DNA of 64,000 nucleotides. Origin: Anaerolineales bacterium. Its GTDB lineage: Bacteria; Chloroflexota; Anaerolineae; Anaerolineales; UBA6663. This document shows, one piece after another, positions 53,389 to 61,362 of the stretch (position 1 is the stretch's first letter; the number at the start of each line of letters is the position of its first letter). A program made the translations under genes and the position numbers. The notes below the pieces were generated by a model that ran no database searches, was not told the DNA's origin, and saw only the letters and a list, made by a program, of their open reading frames with translations. Location: assembly GCA_020850595.1 (NCBI GenBank), contig JADZEK010000014.1, positions 20,301-84,300 on the forward strand. Direction: 5' to 3'.

Positions 53389-53470
53389 ACGTACCATCGG
53401 CCACCTGCGGCCTGCGTCAGCCCGGCCGCCAGGATCGCGCCCAGCAACAGCAGCCGCGCGTGTTGCCAAA
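53266..53470 (-). pseudogene. Decayed RHS-repeat fragment
   Basis: On the minus strand the codons read LLLLGAILAAGLTQ, then after a frameshift DGTFTYLYGNGRVAQ and AYFLGDALGSVRHLVDGAGQVTLAR. This parallels the RHS core of the gene at 54606-56021 (GLTQV..., YLYGNGRIAQ, YFLGDALGSVRQL). It is cut at VTLAR, where the IS110 sequence begins. No start or stop of its own. Confidence 0.75.
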
Positions 53471-53511
53471 TGCAGTTGGAAAAGTGCGGCGCAAATGTCT
53501 GAATCAGTCTA

Positions 53512-54609
53512 TCATGCGCCTTGGGCAGGGTACGCATCGGCAATCATCTTGGCTGAGAGTTGCCGTAGCTTACCCTGCTCTTTCATCTCAGGCGAATGGA
53601 TAAAGTCTAGCTTAGAACTGTCAGGACATGTTTCTCTTAGCAAACCGGAAATTCTGGCTTCCGCCAGGTCCAAGATATATAGCGAATTAAGGTGTCGGAA
53701 AGCGATTTGGTTTGCGTTTGGAGACCATACAGGAAACCTTGCTCCGTCCACTTCAGTCAGTTCTTCCCGGCAGCCCGTCAAGAAGTTCCAAATTACAAGT
53801 TTACCCGTGCCGATATCCCCCGCATCCGCGACCAGGGCCAAATAGTCTCCCGTTGGCGACCAGGCCGGATAACTATAGTTCCCACCAAGCTCTGGCCATG
53901 TAGCCGGTGGCTGCCCTGCTAAGGTATATAGACGAAGTTCAGAGGCTTCGGGCGGCGAGCCGATTACAAACGGTGCAAATGCAAAAGCCAAACTTGAACC
54001 ATCAGGTGCCCAAGTAACGCCAGTGGCGACCAGGTCTCCTGAGGCATCAGCTAAGATTGAAACTGGTTCTGGATCGTTGTCGAGTGATCGAATCTGGATA
54101 CCAGGTTTTCCCAGATTCACACCTGGGAGAGATTCGGTCCAAATCGCCAGGAGTTCTCCAGTGGGGTCAGGCGTCGCCAACAGGCCCGCGGCAAGGTATG
54201 TCAATTGGCCGTCGTTTAGACGAAGCGAATATATGCCAGCTTGATTATTAGATGGGATTCCAGTCACATAGAGAGAAGAACCATCTGGAGCATAGGTTGG
54301 CCACGACAAATAAAGCCCTGCATCGCGACTAATCAGAACCCGTGCATCTCCAGTAGACACATCGACTTCGATAAGCTCATTAGTGGGACGATCAATCTCC
54401 GACGTGACGACGGCAATATAATTACCATCTGGAGACCAAGCAAAGTGAAGCACGGTGGAATGCAACGAGTTTTGTCCGGTCAAATAAACAATCGCTGGCG
54501 GATCACTGATGTCAGCTGGGTTATTGGAACCGATGCAGCCATGAACTAGCAAAGACAATGCAAGGAGTAAGCAGGAAACCAGCCGTGAGTAGTGTCGTTT
54601 CGAACTCAT
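53512..54609 (-). CDS. Beta-propeller (PD40) lipoprotein, candidate immunity partner
   Basis: 365 aa, starting in the ATGA that ends the RHS gene. The signal peptide has the lipobox-like LLVHGC. Five PD40/WD40-like blades are visible: FAWSPDGNYIAVV, PTYAPDGSSLYVT, VTWAPDGSSLAFA, PAWSPTGDYLALV and PVWSPNANQIAFR. The gene is markedly AT-richer than the chromosome. Tight coupling downstream of a toxin-like RHS C-terminus is the usual place of an immunity gene, and a membrane-tethered protein could neutralise an incoming protease outside the cell. This role is inference; it may instead be an unrelated TolB-like protein. Confidence 0.75.
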   Translation of the reverse strand: MSSKRHYSRLVSCLLLALSLLVHGCIGSNNPADISDPPAIVYLTGQNSLHSTVLHFAWSPDGNYIAVVTSEIDRPTNELIEVDVSTGDARVLISRDAGLYLSWPTYAPDGSSLYVTGIPSNNQAGIYSLRLNDGQLTYLAAGLLATPDPTGELLAIWTESLPGVNLGKPGIQIRSLDNDPEPVSILADASGDLVATGVTWAPDGSSLAFAFAPFVIGSPPEASELRLYTLAGQPPATWPELGGNYSYPAWSPTGDYLALVADAGDIGTGKLVIWNFLTGCREELTEVDGARFPVWSPNANQIAFRHLNSLYILDLAEARISGLLRETCPDSSKLDFIHSPEMKEQGKLRQLSAKMIADAYPAQGA

Positions 54610-56021
54610 GGATAAAGTGTCCAGCCATCCGGTGCGAGCTTTTCAAGTGCGTATACAACTGCGCTCGACTTACCTCCATGCCCCCACCAATAGGTGACCA
54701 GGAACTCCTGAGCGGCAAGTAGGCTTGACTTTGAATGCAAATCTATCTGGGACATTTCGAAGAGCAAATCTCCAGCAATTACCTGGCCACCATTCTCTAC
54801 GAAGACGCGGGCCTGGACTTGATAAGCGTATACTTCGCCCGCAATGGTCGCCCGATTTTCATTTGTTTCTATGGCGCTGTGAACCACCTCGTGCGCGAAG
54901 ACACCCAAGTTCCAAGCGCTTGCGGAAGGATTCACGTCTAAGTTGCTACTATCCAGTACGATGAGCTGGGCTCCTCTACCACCTGATGGTACGAAGTTCG
55001 AACCTATTGGCGCAAACTCGATGTTAAGGCCAGGCCCATTAAAATCCGCAAGTAGATCTCCGTCAGGCCCATGTAGGCGCATTAGGATGTCTGAGCATTT
55101 CAGGATGTCCTGTACAGCGGTCAAGAGCTCATCCCTCAACCTGAATCGAGAAGCAACTATTTGGCCAACAGGCCCATGGCTTTCAATTGTTGCGAGCGCA
55201 TCGATTACCCATTGTTCACAACGTCTGTTGGGCCAATCAAGGATTTCGTGGCAGGCGAACATCCCGGTAGGATCTGCAAGATCGATCGGGCTATTTTCGG
55301 CATAAGTCCAGCGGTTAAGTGACAGCGGATTATTGTACATTCCCCGCCACGTATCGCGCGTCACAAAGCGCCCTACGCCACTCGCGTAGTAACGAGCGCG
55401 AAGGTAAATCAGTCCGTTGCCGTCGCGCCACTCGCCGGTGAAGCTGTAGCTCGTTACGCCGCTGCCGGCGCTGGACAGGACATCGCCATACGGCTCATAG
55501 CTGCGCGCCAGCGTCACGTCGCCGTTCTCATCGGCGAGCTGTCGCACGCTGCCCAGCGCGTCGCCCAAGAAGTACTCGAAGTCGCTGCCGTCGTATTGAG
55601 CAATCCGGCCATTGCCGTAGAGGTAAGTCGTGGTGACACCACCGGTCACCTCGGCCAGGACCTGGGTGAGGCCACCGGCCGAGTCCAGGACGTAATAGGT
55701 TGTGACGCCGTTCACAGTCTGGCTCACCCGGTCGCTCTCGCAGCCCGCGGCTCCGCCCTGGCCGATTGACAACCCATTACATCTGTAGAAGTACTGGTTG
55801 AAGCCGCCGTTGTTAATTTCGGCGTCGAGCACGACCAGGTGATAGACCAGGCGGTACCCGGGCGGGAGCGCCGCCAGCACGCGCGGCAGGGCGGCCAGGT
55901 CGTCGCCCACCCGATACCAAATGTTGTCGAAGGCGGCCAGCACCAGGCGCTTGTCGGGCAGCGCGGCGACGGCGGCGGGCGTGAGCGGCGTGAAAACCGG
56001 CCCGGGCGGCGGGGCGCTCAT
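54606..56021 (-). CDS. Chimeric protein: DMP19 N-terminus, RHS core, C-terminal zincin-like domain
   Basis: 471 aa. Residues 1-79 are the N-terminal half of a DUF4375/DMP19 protein (LAAFDNIWYRVGDD, YHLVVLDAEINNGGFNQYFY). From about 81 to 253 it is an RHS repeat-associated core (YLYGNGRIAQYDG, YFLGDALGSVRQL, YLRARYYASGVGRFVTRDTW, SLNRWTYAENSPIDLADPTGM). The rest is a lineage-specific C-terminal domain with HEVVH at 377-381 and a possible third ligand Glu at 396 (IAGEVYAYQ), so a putative metallopeptidase. The C-terminal half is AT-richer. ATG 56021 overlaps the methyltransferase stop. The fusion lacks any secretion or encapsulating RHS shell, so it may be an orphan toxin tip. Confidence 0.75.
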   Translation of the reverse strand: MSAPPPGPVFTPLTPAAVAALPDKRLVLAAFDNIWYRVGDDLAALPRVLAALPPGYRLVYHLVVLDAEINNGGFNQYFYRCNGLSIGQGGAAGCESDRVSQTVNGVTTYYVLDSAGGLTQVLAEVTGGVTTTYLYGNGRIAQYDGSDFEYFLGDALGSVRQLADENGDVTLARSYEPYGDVLSSAGSGVTSYSFTGEWRDGNGLIYLRARYYASGVGRFVTRDTWRGMYNNPLSLNRWTYAENSPIDLADPTGMFACHEILDWPNRRCEQWVIDALATIESHGPVGQIVASRFRLRDELLTAVQDILKCSDILMRLHGPDGDLLADFNGPGLNIEFAPIGSNFVPSGGRGAQLIVLDSSNLDVNPSASAWNLGVFAHEVVHSAIETNENRATIAGEVYAYQVQARVFVENGGQVIAGDLLFEMSQIDLHSKSSLLAAQEFLVTYWWGHGGKSSAVVYALEKLAPDGWTLYP

Positions 56022-56791
56022 GCCGCGGACGCGACGCCCACGACGGCGTGCAGGGCCAGGTACGTTTCAAAGACCAACGGCTCGCCCGCGGCCTCGGCGG
56101 CGGCGATGGCGGCCCGCAGCCTTTCCAGCGCGGCGGCGTAGACGGCCTCGCTGAGCAGGGCCAGCTGAGAGGTGCCGTGGCGCTGGATGAAGTGGCTCTC
56201 CAGCACAGCGCGGCCGACGAAGCGCTCGGTGATGCGCTGGGGGATAGACCAGCTCACCCGCTCGAACCCAGCGGCGACCATCCAATCCACCAGCGCGCCG
56301 GTGGCAGGGAAGCGGGCCAGGTCGGCCTCCCGCGTGCCGGGGAAGTGGTCGTACAGATACCAGTGGTCGTGGCCGCTGTGCGGGTCAAGCCCCACCAGCG
56401 CCAGCGTTCCGCCGGGCCGCAGCAGCCGCCGCGCGGCGCGGACGAAGCCGGGTTGGTCGGGGAAGTGGTGCAGGGCGTTGATGACATAGACCAGGTCGAA
56501 GGCGGCGGGCGCGAACGGCAGGGCCGCGGCCGAGGCCTGCACCAACGGGGCGGCGGGCGCCGGCGCGCGGGCCTGGGCCAACATGCCCGCCGAGAAGTCA
56601 AGCCCGACCAGCCGCGGACCAGTGCCAGCCAACTCAGCCAGCCAGCGGCCGGTGCCACAGCCGACCTCCAGCGCGCGGGCGACGCCGGGGGTGAGCGTGG
56701 GCAGCCAGGCGGCCACGCCGGCCAGCGGGTTGACGGCGTAGCGCTGGTGGTAGGCGGGGGCGAGGGGGTCGTAGTTGACGGGCGCGGTCAT
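56018..56791 (-). CDS. Class I SAM-dependent methyltransferase
   Basis: 257 aa from ATG 56791, overlapping the acetyltransferase stop by ATGA. Motif I is ALEVGCGTGRWL, followed by VGLDFSAGMLAQAR, FDLVYVINALHHFPDQ and LLRPGGTLALVGLDPH, the classic UbiE/Methyltransf_11 order. The C-terminal part (WMVAAGFERVSWSI, FVGRAVLESHFIQRHGTSQLALL) resembles small-molecule methyltransferases. Substrate unknown. Middle gene of GNAT-methyltransferase-DMP19. Confidence 0.9.
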   Translation of the reverse strand: MTAPVNYDPLAPAYHQRYAVNPLAGVAAWLPTLTPGVARALEVGCGTGRWLAELAGTGPRLVGLDFSAGMLAQARAPAPAAPLVQASAAALPFAPAAFDLVYVINALHHFPDQPGFVRAARRLLRPGGTLALVGLDPHSGHDHWYLYDHFPGTREADLARFPATGALVDWMVAAGFERVSWSIPQRITERFVGRAVLESHFIQRHGTSQLALLSEAVYAAALERLRAAIAAAEAAGEPLVFETYLALHAVVGVASAA

Positions 56792-57360
56792 CGGGCGCGC
56801 GCCGCCCACTGGTCGCGGCTCAGGGCGCAGCGCAGGAAGCCCGCGCGCTCGGGCCAGCGCGCGTCTTCAGCGGGCGTGTGGGCTTCGGGCAACAGGCCGA
56901 TCTTCTGCATCACCCGCAGCGAGGCCCGGTTATCGGGGTGGCACTCGGCGAAAAGGCGGCGCAGGCCCAGCGCCTCGAAGCCAAAGACCAGCACAGCGGC
57001 GGCGGCCTCGGCGGCGTAGCCTTTACCCCAGGCGTCGCGGCGAGTCGAGTACCACAGGAAGGCCTCGTCCGCGCCGTCACGCGCGCGGGTCAGGCCGATC
57101 TGCACCAGGAGCGCGTCATCTGCCTGGCGGACGCCGGCAAAGGCCCACTGGCGGCGGTCAGCGGCGGGCTTGAGGGCGTCGTGATCGGCCTGCACCAGGA
57201 AGGCCAGCGTGGCGGCCGGGGTGATCTCGGGGCGCGAGCGGTAGCGCAGCACCTCCGGGTCGCCGTCAATCCGGCGCAGGGCGGCAAAGTCGGGGCCGGC
57301 GAAGGGCCGCAGCCGCAAGCGCGGCATGAGGAGCGGCGCGGGCGCGGCGCCGGCGGTCAC
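56788..57360 (-). CDS. GNAT-family N-acetyltransferase (RimJ/RimL type)
   Basis: 190 aa from GTG 57360, which overlaps the stop of the discoidin gene; ATG 57327 (MPRLRLRPF) is an alternative giving 179 aa. RLRLRPFAGPDFAALRRIDGDPEVLRYR at the start, then WYSTRRDAWGKGYAAEAAAAVLVFGFEALGLRRLFAECHPDN ASLRVMQKIG is the typical RimJ/RimL acetyl-CoA site (motif A: the WGKGYAAEA run). Acceptor unknown. First of the three coupled genes ending in the split DMP19. Confidence 0.88.
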   Translation of the reverse strand: MTAGAAPAPLLMPRLRLRPFAGPDFAALRRIDGDPEVLRYRSRPEITPAATLAFLVQADHDALKPAADRRQWAFAGVRQADDALLVQIGLTRARDGADEAFLWYSTRRDAWGKGYAAEAAAAVLVFGFEALGLRRLFAECHPDNRASLRVMQKIGLLPEAHTPAEDARWPERAGFLRCALSRDQWAARAR

Positions 57361-58163
57361 GGCATGACGGCGAACTGCACCTCGGCCAGGGCGAGGGCCG
57401 TGGGGCCGCTGCGCAGCCGGAAGTAGCGGGCGGACACCGGGCCAAACGGCAAATCGTAGTTCACGTCTTGCGGGACGACGGCGCAGGCGGGCGTGGCGCC
57501 GCACGTGGCCGCGGGCGTATAGAGCGGCTGCCAGGTCTGGCCGTCCTGGCTGTACTCAACGGCCAACAGGGTGGTGTCTTGGTTACGGTCGCGGTGGGCG
57601 TAGAGGCGCACCCCGGCCACAGCGGCCGGAGCGCCGAGATCGAAGCTCCAGACGCCCTGCCCATTGCGCAGGCTGACCCAGGTGGTGATCTGGCCATCGC
57701 TCAGGGCGCGCACCAGGCCATAGGGGAAGTCGCCGTCGGCGGTGGCGGTGTAGGCGCGGGTGAACGCAGCTTCGAGCGTGGCCGACGGCTCGGCGGTCGG
57801 CCCTTCGGGCGTGGCCGTGGCGGCCTCGCCACTGGTCTCGGGCGTGGCGGCGGTTTCAGTGGCGGTCAGCTCCACGACCAGGGTGGCCGTGGCGGTCGCC
57901 GGGCCGGCGGTGGGCGGCGCCCCAGTGGTCGGCGCGGCGGTCGGCGGGCCGGCGGTGTCGGTCGGCGCGGCGGCGGTGTCGGTCGGCGCGGCGGTCGCGG
58001 TGTCGGGCGGGGCGGGCGTATCGCTGGCGACGAAGGCGACGGGGGTGACCAGCACCTGGCCGCGGGCGGGCACGATGGGCACGTCGGCGTAGGCGCAGGC
58101 CAACCCGACGGCGACAACGGCGAGCGCCCCCAGCACAGGGCGGCGCAGTAAGAGGTTGATCAT
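57357..58163 (-). CDS. Exported protein with Thr/Pro linker and discoidin (F5/8 type C) domain
   Basis: 268 aa from ATG 58163. A hydrophobic N-terminal segment (about 9-25, ending GLACAYADV; possible but non-canonical lipobox) is followed by a very long APT/TDTA-rich linker to about 145. The C-terminal beta-sandwich is of the discoidin kind: VRALSDGQITTWVSLRNGQGVWSFDLGAPAAVAGVRLYAHRD, YSQDGQTWQPLYTP and ARYFRLRS. Such domains bind carbohydrates or surfaces. The acetyltransferase starts within its stop. Confidence 0.82.
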   Translation of the reverse strand: MINLLLRRPVLGALAVVAVGLACAYADVPIVPARGQVLVTPVAFVASDTPAPPDTATAAPTDTAAAPTDTAGPPTAAPTTGAPPTAGPATATATLVVELTATETAATPETSGEAATATPEGPTAEPSATLEAAFTRAYTATADGDFPYGLVRALSDGQITTWVSLRNGQGVWSFDLGAPAAVAGVRLYAHRDRNQDTTLLAVEYSQDGQTWQPLYTPAATCGATPACAVVPQDVNYDLPFGPVSARYFRLRSGPTALALAEVQFAVMP

Positions 58164-58260
58164 AGGCGCCGGCAACGTCCTTTCCACCAATCCATTGTGC
58201 AAGACGTGTGCCGGAATGGTAGCCGAACGGCGGCGGAGCGCAAGTCGGGCGGTTGGAAGA

Positions 58261-58316
58261 TTGGAGGTCAGAAGTCGGAGGTCAGAGGCGGCTGTCTCCG
58301 ACCTCTGACCTCCAAC
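58261..58316. repeat. Inverted pair of GGAGGTCAGAGG repeats (12-bp hairpin)
   Basis: GGAGGTCAGAGG at 58277-58288 and its perfect complement at 58302-58313, 13-base loop. Flanking units extend the family similarity on both sides. It lies between the SRAP stop and the discoidin start and may act as terminator for the SRAP gene. Confidence 0.7.
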
Positions 58317-58330
58317 TTCTAACTTCTCGT

Positions 58331-59008
58331 TTAGGCGGCGACGGGCAGGAGGAGGGCCGGCTCGTCGCGGGCGGGGCTGTTGACGGCGGTGGAGACGGGG
58401 CGGGCCTGCATGGCCTCGGCCGGGTAGCTGTGGAGCAAGGCCAGGGCTTCGGCGGCCGGCAGGTCGCCGGGGGTGAGCCAGGCGGCGTAGTCGGCGGGCG
58501 AGAGGATGACGGGCATCCGGTTGTGGATTTCGGCCATCAGGGCGTTCGGCTCGGTGGTGATGACGGTGCAGGTGTGCAGCGGGTCGGCCCCCGGCGCGGG
58601 GCGCCAGCTTTCCCACAGGCCGGCGAAGGCGAAGGGGCGGCCGTCCTTGAGCTGGATGTACTGGGGCTGTTTGCGGCTGCCGAGTTTCTGCCATTCGTAG
58701 AAGCCGTCGGCCAGGACCAGGCAGCGGCGGCGCTTGAGGGCCGTGCGGAAGGCGGGTTTTTCGGCCAGGGTTTCGGCGCGGGCGTTGATGAGCTTGCTGC
58801 CGATGGCGGGGTCTTTGGCCCAGGCGGGGATCAGGCCCCACTGGAAAAGCTCAACGTGGCGCGGGCCGTCGCTGTTGGCGATGACGGCGACCGGCTGGGT
58901 GGGGGCGATGTTGTAGCGCGGGTGGAGGGCCGCCGGCGGCGGGCCGGCGAGGCCGAACTGTTCGATAAGCTGGGCGGGGTCAACGGTCAGGGTAAATCGT
59001 CCGCACAT
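58331..59008 (-). CDS. SRAP-domain protein (YedK/HMCES family)
   Basis: Cross-links to abasic sites in single-stranded DNA through its N-terminal cysteine, protecting replication forks. 225 aa. It begins MCGRFTL (catalytic Cys2). The conserved Asn, Glu and His are in PRYNIAPTQPV, NARAETLAEKPAF, LVLADGFYEWQ and EIHNRMPVIL. The SD is AAAGGA, and an extended -10 box lies about 45 bases upstream. Often part of the SOS response, but no LexA-like site was seen. Confidence 0.95.
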   Translation of the reverse strand: MCGRFTLTVDPAQLIEQFGLAGPPPAALHPRYNIAPTQPVAVIANSDGPRHVELFQWGLIPAWAKDPAIGSKLINARAETLAEKPAFRTALKRRRCLVLADGFYEWQKLGSRKQPQYIQLKDGRPFAFAGLWESWRPAPGADPLHTCTVITTEPNALMAEIHNRMPVILSPADYAAWLTPGDLPAAEALALLHSYPAEAMQARPVSTAVNSPARDEPALLLPVAA

Positions 59009-59049
59009 GGTGAGGGTCCTTTCTCTCGGAACGCGGCGATTGCAAAGGC

Positions 59050-59058
59050 ATTATAGCA
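59050..59058 (-). promoter_or_regulatory. Extended -10 promoter (TGCTATAAT) for the SRAP gene
   Basis: TGnTATAAT on the minus strand, 42 bases before ATG 59008. Same form as the dnaE promoter. Confidence 0.55.
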
Positions 59059-59090
59059 CAGATATTCTAGGGGCTTCTGCGCGGGTAGAA

Positions 59091-59129
59091 CTTTTGCCAC
59101 GAATGAGCACGAATGAAAGGCGACGAATG
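59091..59129 (+). repeat. CACGAAT-type dispersed repeat
   Basis: CTTTTGCCACGAATGAGCACGAATGAAAGGCGACGAATG, between the SRAP promoter region and the small gene at 59213. Confidence 0.7.
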
Positions 59130-59212
59130 GGGCTGAAAGCAGAGGAAGCTGGGATGCTGCGCTAGCAACTCAGGAGCGGGAGGCAATCCTTCGAGTTGAG
59201 CGAGGCCGGCGC

Positions 59213-59533
59213 TTACTCGGGCGGCCAGCAGAAGCGGCCTTCGCTGCTAGCAGCTTCGATGGCGAGGCGGCCATCGAGCAGGCCGCGCCGGACAAGCTCG
59301 CCGATTAGCTCGGCGCTGCCGGCGGCCTCGTAAGGGATGGCGTAGCTCTCGGGCCGGTGGCGGCTAAAGAGGTAAATGCTGTCGCTGCCGAGGCAGCCTT
59401 CCATCTCCAGGCAGACGCGGACGATGGCGTCCCAGGCGAGGCTGTCAGACCACGGCTCGCGGCCCGGCGGTTGGGCGGCGCGGTGAACGCCCTGGTCATC
59501 AAAGCGCACGTGATACCACGTTTCCACCCCCAT
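59213..59533 (-). CDS. Small conserved hypothetical protein
   Basis: 106 aa. It starts MGVETWYHVRFDDQGVHR; AWDAIVRVCLEMEGCLGSDSIYLFSRHRPESYAIP suggests a compact alpha/beta protein. No known domain was recognised. It follows the mutase gene (13-base gap on the same strand), so it may be co-expressed. Confidence 0.6.
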   Translation of the reverse strand: MGVETWYHVRFDDQGVHRAAQPPGREPWSDSLAWDAIVRVCLEMEGCLGSDSIYLFSRHRPESYAIPYEAAGSAELIGELVRRGLLDGRLAIEAASSEGRFCWPPE

Positions 59534-59546
59534 TTAGCGCTCCAGC

Positions 59547-61220
59547 TTACACATACACCGGCTCGGCGTAGACGCCGAAGACGCTCTTCATGACGCCCAT
59601 GATCTCGCCCAGGGTGGCGTAGGCGCGCACGCAATCGAGCAAGGCGGGCATGGTGTTGGCCGTGCCCTGGCAGGCGAGGCGCAGACGGTCGAGGGCCTGG
59701 CCCACGCGGCCGCTGTCGCGCTCGCGGCGCAGGGCGGTCAGGCGGGCCACCTGGCGCTCGTACCCGGCCGGGTCCATCGCCAGGATGGGGATGGTGACGG
59801 GCTGGTCGTTGGTAAAGTCGTTGACGCCGACGATGGTGCGTTGACCCGCGTCTATCTCGCGCTGGTAGCGGTAGGCGGCGTCGGCAATCTCCTGCTGGAA
59901 GAAGCCGCGGGCGATGGCGGGCAGCACGCCGCCCAGGGCCTCGATCTGGGCGAAGTAGGCGCGGGCCTCGGCCTCCAGGCGGTTGGTGAGCGTTTCAACG
60001 AAGTACGAGCCGGCCAGCGGGTCCACGGTGTTGGCCGCGCCCGACTCGGCGGCGATGATTTGCTGAGTGCGCAGGGCGATGGTGACCGCCTCTTGCGAGG
60101 GCAAGGCCAGGGCCTCGTCCATGCTGTTGGTGTGCAGCGACTGCGTGCCCCCCAGGACGGCGGCGAGCGCCTGGAGGGCCACGCGCACGATGTTGTTCGT
60201 GGGCTGCTGGGCGGTCAGGCTGACGCCGGCGGTCTGGGTGTGGAAACGCAGCAGCCAGGAGCGCGGGTTTTGCGCGCCGAAGGTGTGGCGCAGCTCGTGG
60301 GCCCACAGGCGACGGGCGGCGCGGTACTTGGCGATCTCTTCGAAAAAGTCGTTGTGGGCGTTGAAGAAGAAGGACAGGCGCGGGGCGAAGTCGTCCACGG
60401 CCAGGCCGCGGGCCACGCCCCAGCGCACGGACTCCAGGCCGTCGGCCAGGGTGAAGGCCAGCTCCTGCGCGGCGGTGCTGCCGGCCTCGCGGATGTGGTA
60501 GCCGGAGATGGAGAGCGTGTTCCACTGCGGGACGTGCTGCGCCCCGTACTCCAGCGTGTCCACCACCAGGCGCATGGAAGGCTCGGGCGGGAAGATGTAT
60601 TCCTTCTGCGCGATGTATTCCTTGAGAATGTCGTTCTGGAGCGTGCCGCGCAACTGGTCAAAGCGTACGCCCTGCTGCTCGGCCACCGCCAGGTACATGG
60701 CCCAGATGACGGCGGCGGGCGAGTTGATGGTCATGGAGGTGGAGATTTTGTCCAGCGGCAGGCCGGAGAGCAGAATCTCCATGTCTTGCAGGGAACTGAC
60801 GGCGACGCCGCACTTGCCAAACTCGCCCAGGGCCTCGGGCTGGTCGGTGTCGTAGCCCATCAGGGTGGCCAGATCGAAGGCGATGGAAAGGCCCATGCTG
60901 CCCTGCTCCAGCAGGTACTTGTAGCGGGCGTTGCTCTCCTCCGCCGAGCCGAAGCCGGAAAAGAGGCGCATGGTCCATAGCTTGCCGCGGTGGCCGGTGG
61001 CGTGGACGCCGCGGGTGAAGGGATATGCGCCGGGGAAACCCAGGTCGGTCAAGTAGTTGAAGCCGGGCAGGTCGAGCGGGGTGTACAGGCGCTCGATGGG
61101 CGCGGAGGAAGTGGTGAGGAACTCGGCCTGGCGCTCAGGGGCGCGCGCGAGGGTGGGCGCGAGGGTGTCTTCTTCCCACTGGGCCTGGGCCTGGCGCAGC
61201 GCGGCTTGAGGATCGGGCAT
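59547..61220 (-). CDS. icmA: Coenzyme B12-dependent acyl-CoA mutase large subunit, isobutyryl-CoA mutase-like
   Basis: 557 aa from ATG 61220 (AGGAG 6 bases upstream). TIM-barrel subunit of the methylmalonyl-CoA mutase family without the B12-binding domain, which is a separate small subunit not found in the window. The barrel and catalytic parts are clear ([64 protein letters not shown]). Two substrate-defining residues differ from methylmalonyl-CoA mutase. Tyr89 is Phe87 (MRLFSGF) and Arg207 is Gln205 ([10 protein letters not shown]), exactly the pair of isobutyryl-CoA mutase; His244 is kept as H242. So isobutyryl-CoA/n-butyryl-CoA interconversion is more likely than methylmalonyl-CoA. Confidence 0.88.
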   Translation of the reverse strand: MPDPQAALRQAQAQWEEDTLAPTLARAPERQAEFLTTSSAPIERLYTPLDLPGFNYLTDLGFPGAYPFTRGVHATGHRGKLWTMRLFSGFGSAEESNARYKYLLEQGSMGLSIAFDLATLMGYDTDQPEALGEFGKCGVAVSSLQDMEILLSGLPLDKISTSMTINSPAAVIWAMYLAVAEQQGVRFDQLRGTLQNDILKEYIAQKEYIFPPEPSMRLVVDTLEYGAQHVPQWNTLSISGYHIREAGSTAAQELAFTLADGLESVRWGVARGLAVDDFAPRLSFFFNAHNDFFEEIAKYRAARRLWAHELRHTFGAQNPRSWLLRFHTQTAGVSLTAQQPTNNIVRVALQALAAVLGGTQSLHTNSMDEALALPSQEAVTIALRTQQIIAAESGAANTVDPLAGSYFVETLTNRLEAEARAYFAQIEALGGVLPAIARGFFQQEIADAAYRYQREIDAGQRTIVGVNDFTNDQPVTIPILAMDPAGYERQVARLTALRRERDSGRVGQALDRLRLACQGTANTMPALLDCVRAYATLGEIMGVMKSVFGVYAEPVYV

Positions 61221-61264
61221 GGGAGGCTCCTGGGGGGACGCACGAGGATTATAGCAGCAGGGGA

Positions 61265-61313
61265 TTTTTGCCACGAATGAAAATGAATGACAGGCGACGA
61301 ATGGGCACGCATG
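61265..61313 (+). repeat. CACGAAT-type dispersed repeat
   Basis: TTTTTGCCACGAATGAAAATGAATGACAGGCGACGAATGGGCACGCATGAG, a more degenerate copy upstream of the mutase gene. Confidence 0.65.
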
Positions 61314-61362
61314 AGTGGAAGGGGCCTCACGGAACTCAGGTGACCCCGGGGCGGGCGGCGGG

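Larger units (their letters stand above)
52047..55784. mobile_element. Inserted island splitting the DMP19/DUF4375 gene
   Basis: Between the two halves of the DMP19-like gene lie an IS110-type element remnant, a decayed RHS fragment, an AT-richer lipoprotein gene and an RHS core with an HEVVH domain. Limits are set by loss and regain of DUF4375 coding sequence. No convincing target-site duplication or long terminal inverted repeat was found, so the island may be a composite of several events. Confidence 0.65.

Noticed and set aside
57357..58841. A 494-residue reading of the discoidin gene starting upstream in the SRAP region
   Set aside because: The upstream half is the antisense of the SRAP gene and of a repeat hairpin; the signal-peptide-like start at 58163 gives a sensible protein.
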